Of a DNA stretch of 64,000 bases, positions 58,955-64,000 are shown piece by piece. The DNA is from Cellulosimicrobium marinum (GTDB lineage: Bacteria > Actinomycetota > Actinomycetes > Actinomycetales > Cellulomonadaceae), in assembly GCF_020551945.1 (NCBI RefSeq), contig NZ_JAJBZH010000005.1:186001-250000 (forward strand), given 5' to 3'. The notes under the pieces are model-generated. The model was given only the letters and a program-made list of their open reading frames with translations. It had not been told where the DNA came from and made no database searches. The first letter of the stretch is position 1. Each line of letters begins with the position of its first letter. A program made the position numbers and the translations under genes.

Positions 58955-60295
58955 ATGGAGCAGGGGTTCTCGCCGTCAGGCCTGCGACGTTTGTGGGACC
59001 TTGAGACGCGAAAGGGAAAGGACCTCCTTCCGCTGTTCCCAGTGGTCGAGAAAGAGCAGGCGATCGTACGGGATCTTCGTGCTCAACTCCGCGAGGCCCA
59101 GTCTGGCAAACTCGCGCGACCGATACCATTAAGCGTGGAACAGTTGGAAGCCTCTCTCCACGGCGCGAGAGAGGCGGCCGAAAACACTCTTGTCGGAGCG
59201 CTCGATGGTACTAGTATAAGCCTGCTAGGAATGCTGGAGAATGGCGCGTTCCCATGGGGCATAGCCCAAAACGGCCACGCAAATGGGCGATCCATATTCA
59301 GATACGGTCAATCGGCAGAAGTCTACTTTGCTGATAAGCACCTGCAACGCGTAATCCGCGCTGCCACCGAGTCTCGATCGGTTTCGCGCCACCAATCAAC
59401 CTCGGGGCTGCTCAGGACGCTTGACAATCGCTTGCCAAAAACGGTCGTCAGATTCGACGTTTCCGCATTCTACGAAAGCGTCGATCACGACGTACTTCGG
59501 GCACAACTTGGTCGCACGGCTATGAATGCGACGCCGCGTCGACTAATCGATGGGTTCCTCGATGAATCCGCGGCATTGCTCGGCGTGCCCGTCGGACTTC
59601 CCGCAGGTATCGGCATGAGCGCCGCGCTAGGCGACCTTCTGCTAAGCGTCGTGGACACGCGCTTCCGGTCTCTGCCGAACATTCTGTACTATGCGCGATA
59701 TGTCGATGATGTCGTCATGGTGCTCGCAGACGGCATTCGCGGCTCCTTGAGCGATGATGCTATTCGAGACATGATCGCAAGCGAACTTGGCGCCATAAGA
59801 CTGAGGTCCCACCCAAAGAAGGAAGCAATCTTGCACCCGTCGCGCGGCGCCGGTGCTACGCAGTTCAATTTTCTCGGCTATGAGATTTCGATGAAGGACA
59901 AACTCAGCGTTGACATCACGCATGAGCGCGGACAGCGGCTCCGCAAGCGGATCGACCGCACCTTCGCCGCATGGAGTAATGCTAACTCGTCGAACCATGG
60001 GAAGCGCCGACTACTTCTAGACCGATGCCGAATGCTCACGGGAAACGTTCGCCTGACAAACAACAAGCGCAATGCGATGGCCGGCGTGTATTTCACAAAT
60101 CCCCTGATCACAAGCTTGAAGAAGTACCGCGGTCTCGACAATTACCTCGCGCACAAGGTGTCGCAGGCCAGTCTTCCGGCTGAACTCATGAAAGTGCTCG
60201 AGAGCCTCTCCTTCGTTGACGGCTTCCAACATAGAACAGTGTACGTCTTCGAGCCCCGCCACTTAAGTCGAATCAAAGGTGTCTGGAATGGCTAA
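58955..60295 (+). CDS. drt3a: Drt3a-type (UG3) antiphage reverse transcriptase
   Basis: Reverse transcriptase of 446 residues. Motif A is RFDVSAFYESVDHDVL (catalytic Asp168), motif B region GLPAGIGMSAALGDLLLS, motif C YARYVDDVVMV (YVDD at 249-252) and a thumb-start FNFLGYE (305-311). It has no maturase, endonuclease or protease domain, so it is not a group II intron or retron-only RT. Size, motifs and pairing with a second, larger RT fit UG3/Drt3a of DRT type 3. ATG 58955 has AGGGGA 4-5 bases upstream and starts MEQGFSP; ATG 58937 is in frame. Composition is clearly less GC-rich than its neighbours, a sign of transfer. Confidence 0.85.
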   Translation: MEQGFSPSGLRRLWDLETRKGKDLLPLFPVVEKEQAIVRDLRAQLREAQSGKLARPIPLSVEQLEASLHGAREAAENTLVGALDGTSISLLGMLENGAFPWGIAQNGHANGRSIFRYGQSAEVYFADKHLQRVIRAATESRSVSRHQSTSGLLRTLDNRLPKTVVRFDVSAFYESVDHDVLRAQLGRTAMNATPRRLIDGFLDESAALLGVPVGLPAGIGMSAALGDLLLSVVDTRFRSLPNILYYARYVDDVVMVLADGIRGSLSDDAIRDMIASELGAIRLRSHPKKEAILHPSRGAGATQFNFLGYEISMKDKLSVDITHERGQRLRKRIDRTFAAWSNANSSNHGKRRLLLDRCRMLTGNVRLTNNKRNAMAGVYFTNPLITSLKKYRGLDNYLAHKVSQASLPAELMKVLESLSFVDGFQHRTVYVFEPRHLSRIKGVWNG

Positions 60296-62327
60296 GGCGC
60301 GGCGCAATATCCGTAAACGTGACGCGCGCGTGCTGCTTAGCGAAGTTCTGCCGTACGAGATCCCTCCGAGTTTCTCTAATCGAGGGCTGTACGACTTCTT
60401 GAACGCAACCCAGCTGTCCGTCTCGCAAGGCGTGGCAGAGGCGCGTATGGTCGGGGCCGGGACCGAACTGCTGCTGCGGGTAATCATGGGATGGAAGGAT
60501 GGCCCGAAGCTAGCGAAAGGCCAGGGGACTTCCGGCAAGCAGCGCTTTCTGGGAAACCCGCACCCATTCACGGTGCCGTTCCAGTTCACAATACGGCACA
60601 ATCGGAACGACTATCGAACCCTCACGGTGCCGCATCCCGCAGCACAATTGGAGATATCTGCATTCTACGCACGTTATGCCGATCTGATCCTCTATCATAC
60701 GTCGCGTAGCAATTTTTCCCTTCGTCGACCGGCTCGCGTCGCACGTTATAGCGTGGTGCGTGATCGTGTGTTCGAGTCAAAAAGGGGTGGTCTCGATCCT
60801 GTAGAGGAGGATCACCGGGAGTACGATTGGATTCGCTCCTATTTCACGTACGAGAAGTATTCAAGTATCTTCAAGTTCTACGATTCGCGGGAGTATCGCG
60901 AGCGCGAACGCAGGTACGGCTATCTGGTCCGTGCGGACGTTGCCAAGTGCTTTGACAGCATATACACGCACTCAGTTGCTTGGGCGGTCCACGGACATGA
61001 CCTCGTCAAGTCCAATCTCAATCGATTGGAGGGCACCTTCGGTGACGATTTCGACCGCCTAATGCAGCGGCTGAATCATCGCGAGACTAGCGGGATCACC
61101 ATAGGTTCTGAGTTGTCCCGGATCTTCGCTGAGATAGTCCTTCAAGCGGTCGACGTCGACGTCGAAAGAGAACTTGACTCCCACGGGTTACGATTCGGCG
61201 TCGACTATGATGTCCTTCGATATGTAGATGACTACTTTATTTTCCTGGCGGATGAACACAACAAGAGCCGCGTGCTCGATACACTCGCGCGGCATCTCCG
61301 GCGCTACAAGTTGCACTTGAATGCTGCGAAACAAGAGGGTGAGTACACTCCTTGGCTTTCGCCACTGACGGTGGCAAAGCAACGAGTTGCAAAGCTAGTA
61401 CGTAAGTCGGTAAAGAGGGGTCGGGGTTCCGCGGGGAAAGACGCTCTTGCGCGTCCTCGCGCCGACGTGGAACGCCTTAGCATTGGCTACAAGGCTGTGC
61501 TCATCGACACTGGAGTCGGGCACCACGAGCTCGCGAATTATACTCTTGCGCAGGTCGAGTGGGCGGTGGAGCGGCTTATCAGATTCTCTCAGAGTGAGGT
61601 CGAGCGTGCGGCCGGAATGTCGCCCACTGAGCGAGTGGAGCATGTAGGCGCAGTCGTGGATGCGCTCCTTGGAGTGATGGAGTTCGCGTTCTTCGCATAC
61701 TCGGGTGCTCCTCGTATGAGCCCAACCGTCAAGATCGCGCGGATCATGAGTTCAATTGTTCGCTTCGGCCGTGAAGGGTTTGTTCTTTCGCACGACCGCG
61801 AGCGCATCGAAGCGGCTGCGGGTTCCGAGGTGGTGGCGCAGATGAGGCGCCTGGCTGGTTCGGATCCCGACGCCGTAACTGCAACGTTATTGGATTGCGT
61901 GTCGTTTCTCGGGTCGGAGCACGTTCTGGACGAGGTAACGATGATCCAACTCCTCGGCTTCAGGGAGGCCGGGACGAGGCTAGAGCCGCCCGGGAGTATG
62001 AACGCCTTTCTGCTTTTCAGTATACTGATGCACACTCAAGGCGCTCAGTCATATTCATCGATTGTCGAGTCGTCGCTGCGTTGGGCGACCGGGCTTCTGG
62101 AGAGAGAGCCGAATGACGCAGAGCGCGCTATCGTGAGCCTGAACTTGCTCTCGTGCCCTTTCGTGGACGACGAGTTGAAGCAGCGGGTCGCAGGAGCTTA
62201 CGGGGTGTCGTCGTCCTCGGTGTCGGTAAGCCGCTTCGGAAGCGATGGCCCTCTAGGTAACGTCAGCTGGACGGGGTTTGATCTTTATGATGCGTTGCAG
62301 CGGAAGCGTCTGTACGAGGTATACTGA
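60288..62327 (+). CDS. drt3b: Drt3b-type (UG8) antiphage reverse transcriptase
   Basis: Second reverse transcriptase, 679 residues. Motif A is LVRADVAKCFDSIYTHSVAWA (Asp217), motif B region TSGITIGSELSRIFAEIVL, motif C LRYVDDYFIFLAD (YVDD at 312-315), then LNAAKQE. An N-terminal domain of about 190 residues precedes the palm, and about 350 mostly helical residues follow it with no recognised domain. The SIYTHS form of motif A is shared by several defence RT groups. ATG 60288 lies 8 bases after AAAGG and 8 bases inside drt3a, so the two are translated together. Expected to form a complex with Drt3a and an RNA for phage defence. Confidence 0.85.
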   Translation: MAKARRNIRKRDARVLLSEVLPYEIPPSFSNRGLYDFLNATQLSVSQGVAEARMVGAGTELLLRVIMGWKDGPKLAKGQGTSGKQRFLGNPHPFTVPFQFTIRHNRNDYRTLTVPHPAAQLEISAFYARYADLILYHTSRSNFSLRRPARVARYSVVRDRVFESKRGGLDPVEEDHREYDWIRSYFTYEKYSSIFKFYDSREYRERERRYGYLVRADVAKCFDSIYTHSVAWAVHGHDLVKSNLNRLEGTFGDDFDRLMQRLNHRETSGITIGSELSRIFAEIVLQAVDVDVERELDSHGLRFGVDYDVLRYVDDYFIFLADEHNKSRVLDTLARHLRRYKLHLNAAKQEGEYTPWLSPLTVAKQRVAKLVRKSVKRGRGSAGKDALARPRADVERLSIGYKAVLIDTGVGHHELANYTLAQVEWAVERLIRFSQSEVERAAGMSPTERVEHVGAVVDALLGVMEFAFFAYSGAPRMSPTVKIARIMSSIVRFGREGFVLSHDRERIEAAAGSEVVAQMRRLAGSDPDAVTATLLDCVSFLGSEHVLDEVTMIQLLGFREAGTRLEPPGSMNAFLLFSILMHTQGAQSYSSIVESSLRWATGLLEREPNDAERAIVSLNLLSCPFVDDELKQRVAGAYGVSSSSVSVSRFGSDGPLGNVSWTGFDLYDALQRKRLYEVY

Positions 62328-62329
62328 CC

Positions 62330-62470
62330 AAGCGTCCGGGCAACTGTTTCGGCAGACCACACACCAGCGCGGAGCGCGAGGCCCGGTTTAGCGCTCAGTC
62401 TCGATGGGGCGTGGCAACACGTCCCATCGAGATCGCGCATTGCCTTCTCGCTCGGTGCTGTTTCGGTTCT
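62330..62470 (+). ncRNA. Candidate DRT3-associated structured RNA
   Basis: Directly after drt3b lies a 15-bp stem (62399-62413 with 62418-62432, one G-U pair) capped by the GNRA tetraloop GCAA. Upstream, CCGGGC (62336-62341) can pair with GCCCGG (62381-62386), enclosing a region with the tract ACACAC (62359-62364) and a small GCGC-GGA-GCGC hairpin. GAGCGC (62372-62377) could instead pair with GCGCTC (62391-62396), giving a pseudoknot. There is no coding frame with support. I infer an RNA partner of the reverse transcriptases; the limits are approximate and the strand is assumed from the operon. Confidence 0.55.
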
Positions 62471-62649
62471 GATGAGATGTTGTGCGCGTCGGGCTCGGCT
62501 CACCGGTAGCCCGGTCGAGTGGACCGCGTTGCGTTCGGCTGCTTCGAACGTACGGACGTCGCGCAACGTGCGGAGCTTCACCCGCGAGGGCGATCGGCCT
62601 TCCCGGACGGGTAGCAAAGAGTGGGAGTCGTCCCCCGCACCGGAGACGC
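62471..62649. other. Non-coding stretch right of the RNA candidate
   Basis: About 180 bases without a supported gene. Short open frames exist on both strands but have no start signal, domain or codon pattern. The string CTGTTTCGG just before it (62458-62466) repeats 62344-62352 inside the RNA candidate. It probably contains the right edge of the island, but no copy of the tRNA-Pro 3' end was found. Confidence 0.3.
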
Positions 62650-63387
62650 GCTGGGCGCGGCGTCGCACCGCGACGACGGGCACCATGGCCGACACGTAGT
62701 ACTTCACCTTGTTGGTGCTGATGGCCAGCGCGTCGGCGATCTCGCGGTTGGTCCGCCTTGCGCGATGAGGGTGCGGATCTGGTTCTGCTGGCGTTCAGTT
62801 CTGCGCCGATGCTGTCCTTAGCGATCGCCGCCGGGTCGGCGGCGTCGAGCGGGGATCGCAGGTGCAGGTGGCCGCCCCCCGGGGGTCGCCCGACCCTCCA
62901 GTCGCCTTGGAGCTGCTCGACCCGTTGCGCGATGGGCCGGAAGCGGTCGTCCTCGCGGCTGGCGCTGCGGTGACGGTTGTCGTGGACGTCGACCAGGAGG
63001 TTCGTCCCGTCGCAGCCCCATCTGCCCGAGGAGCGCCACGCGGACGCACGAGCGCGCGCTCTCCGCGATGGAGGTCGGCACGGCGCGCCCGTTGGCGGGC
63101 GGCAGCACGAAGCGAATCGTCAGAGAGCCTTAGCGCGTCAGCGTCCGTAGTTCGGAGCGCAGGCGCTCGAACGCCTCGATCGCCGGTTCGAGGGCGCGGG
63201 CCCTCCTGAGCGCCGCCCGTCGGGTGTGTTCAGCGCGTCGACGGTGACCTGCTCGGCCCTCATCCGGGCCGAGCGGTCGGTGAGATCGCCCGACCGCAGC
63301 ACCGCGAGGACCGACCGCAGCGCCACCTCGGCATGCTCGACGTCGCCGCTCTCGTCGATCCTTGGCCCACGCATCCGCAAACCCCAT
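62650..63387 (-). pseudogene. Decayed sensor-kinase-like / LuxR HTH gene
   Basis: Pieces of one protein can be read on the minus strand in changing frames. In order they are: helices EHAEVALRSVLAVLRSGDLTDRSARMRAE, then RRAALRRARALEPAIEAFERLRSELRTLTR ending in a stop, then VLPPANGRAVPTSIAESARSCVRVAL, then a histidine-kinase ATPase end (RPIAQRVEQLQGDWRVGRPPGGGHLHLRSPL), then ERQQNQIRTLIAQGG and, after another shift, a LuxR-type HTH (TNREIADALAISTNKVKYYVSAM). At least three frameshifts and one in-frame stop show it is broken. The intact ancestor was probably an ATP-binding sensor protein with a LuxR output domain. Confidence 0.6.
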
Positions 63388-63543
63388 CCAGCGAGCCGGG
63401 CAACGAACCGAGCCGTCGCGAGGTCGCGAGAGGACGGCTGGAGGGATCGTCGCCGGTCGGGCGCGCGGCGTCGGACTCGATGCCGTGGGGCGGGCGGCCT
63501 AGGCTGAGGTGGAGCAGTCGGTGCCTACCTCGCGGAGGCCTTC

Positions 63544-64000
63544 ATGCCCGGCTCCAGCATCACCGCGTGCCCGCTCCGTGGGCAGGTCGATCCGCGGCTC
63601 CTGCGATTCAGCGCTGGGGCGACTACCGGCGTTCTTGCCGTCGCGCTGCTCGTCCTCGACGTCGTTCGGCCGTTGAGCATCGGCCTGCTGGCCTCTCAAG
63701 TCGCGGTGTTCGCGTTCACCGCGTCCGTCAGCTTCCAGTGGACGCTGTGGGCACAGATCTACGCCCGCATTATCTGGCCGCGGATGGGACTGCCGGCCAG
63801 ATTGGAGGACGCTCGGCCGCCGAGGTTCGCTCAGTTCGTCGGCTTCGTGCTCACCGCTGTCGCGCTGTTCCTCTTCATCACCGGCTTCGACGTCGCCGGC
63901 CACATCCTGACGCTGGTCGCTCTCGGCGTCTCGGCGATCAACGCGGCCACAAGCGTGTGCCTGGGCTGCAAGGCCTATTTGCTGTTCCGCCGCTCACGAC
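63544..64000 (+). CDS. DUF4395 family membrane protein (3' end outside window)
   Basis: A frame open to the window end codes for at least 152 residues. The family pattern of DUF4395 is clear: DPRLLRFSAGATTGVLAVALLVLD (helix 1), QIYARIIWPRMGLPARLEDARPPRFAQFVGFVLTAVALFLFITGF, and VALGVSAINAATSVCLGCKAYLL with a CxxC motif in the last helix. Four membrane helices. GGAGG (63534-63538) lies 5 bases before ATG 63544. Such genes are often next to thioredoxin or rhodanese genes, so a thiol or sulfur role is possible. Only a few codons should be missing. Confidence 0.85.
   Translation, partial: MPGSSITACPLRGQVDPRLLRFSAGATTGVLAVALLVLDVVRPLSIGLLASQVAVFAFTASVSFQWTLWAQIYARIIWPRMGLPARLEDARPPRFAQFVGFVLTAVALFLFITGFDVAGHILTLVALGVSAINAATSVCLGCKAYLLFRRSR

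Noticed and set aside
58955-62327. Group II intron, retron or DGR origin for the two reverse transcriptases
   Set aside because: No maturase/X domain, HNH endonuclease, intron domain V/VI structure, msr-msd array or variable repeat was seen, and two different RTs are overlapped in one operon.
58765-62649. Integrative element with att repeats from the tRNA-Pro 3' end
   Set aside because: No second copy of the tRNA 3' end and no integrase were found in the window; the island's mode of entry stays open.
62285-62707. 140-codon minus-strand frame across the RNA candidate
   Set aside because: Only its first residues (KYYVSAM) belong to the decayed LuxR gene; the remainder has no family pattern and runs through the GNRA-capped stem.

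Overview
This is high-GC actinobacterial DNA, most likely Micrococcales of the Cellulomonas / Cellulosimicrobium / Isoptericola type. Evidence: the gene order uvrC-rapZ-yvcK-whiA-gap-pgk-tpiA-secG-rbpA-pgl-opcA-zwf-tal-tkt-ctaB, the actinobacterial markers WhiA, RbpA and OpcA, many GTG starts with 4-base GTGA/ATGA overlaps, and leaderless-type -10 boxes exactly 7 bases before start codons.

Layout. 1-8.7 kb: uvrA, an OsmC-like gene on the other strand, uvrC, rapZ, yvcK, whiA. 8.7-20.1 kb: central carbon metabolism, with gap-pgk-tpiA, secG and rbpA on the plus strand and tkt-tal-zwf-opcA-pgl on the minus strand. 20.4-31.2 kb: ctaB, then a chromosome-maintenance operon (xerD, parA-like, scpA, scpB, rluB, aroH-type chorismate mutase, cmk, plsC-like, a DUF1801 gene, der, a membrane protein). 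All of this is conserved core.

31.2-51.1 kb is a carbohydrate-utilisation locus. A nine-gene minus-strand run codes for a DUF2264 protein, a sugar ABC importer without its own ATPase, a DUF624 protein, a GH88 unsaturated uronyl hydrolase, an FAH-family enzyme, KduD and KduI. Divergent from it are a heparinase II/III-like protein and a regulator joining a DeoR-type HTH to a LacI-type sugar sensor. Two large secreted enzymes follow (GH59-like and GH43, each with the same C-terminal cysteine-bounded module). The same 18-bp inverted repeat (ACGATC-N6-GATCGT) overlaps the putative -10 region in front of the heparinase/regulator pair and in front of the GH43 gene, which ties the parts into one probable regulon. 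The content suggests a uronate-bearing beta-galactan, for example type II arabinogalactan.

51.4-54.1 kb codes for a secreted amidase with an N-terminal dockerin-like double EF-hand module and, just upstream in the same direction, a cohesin-like protein ending in a sortase-type LASTG anchor. This looks like a minimal surface cohesin-dockerin pair. 54.3-58.7 kb holds a hypothetical gene, an AlkZ-like winged-helix protein, a small helical protein, and a GntR regulator with an MFS transporter.

From the tRNA-Pro(GGG) at 58.77 kb the base composition drops. The segment 58.88-62.5 kb carries two adjacent reverse transcriptases, each with a YVDD motif, that fit the UG3 + UG8 pair of the antiphage system DRT type 3. 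They are followed by a candidate structured RNA with a 15-bp stem, a GCAA tetraloop and an ACACAC tract. The window ends in a decayed sensor-kinase/LuxR pseudogene and the 5' part of a DUF4395 membrane protein gene.
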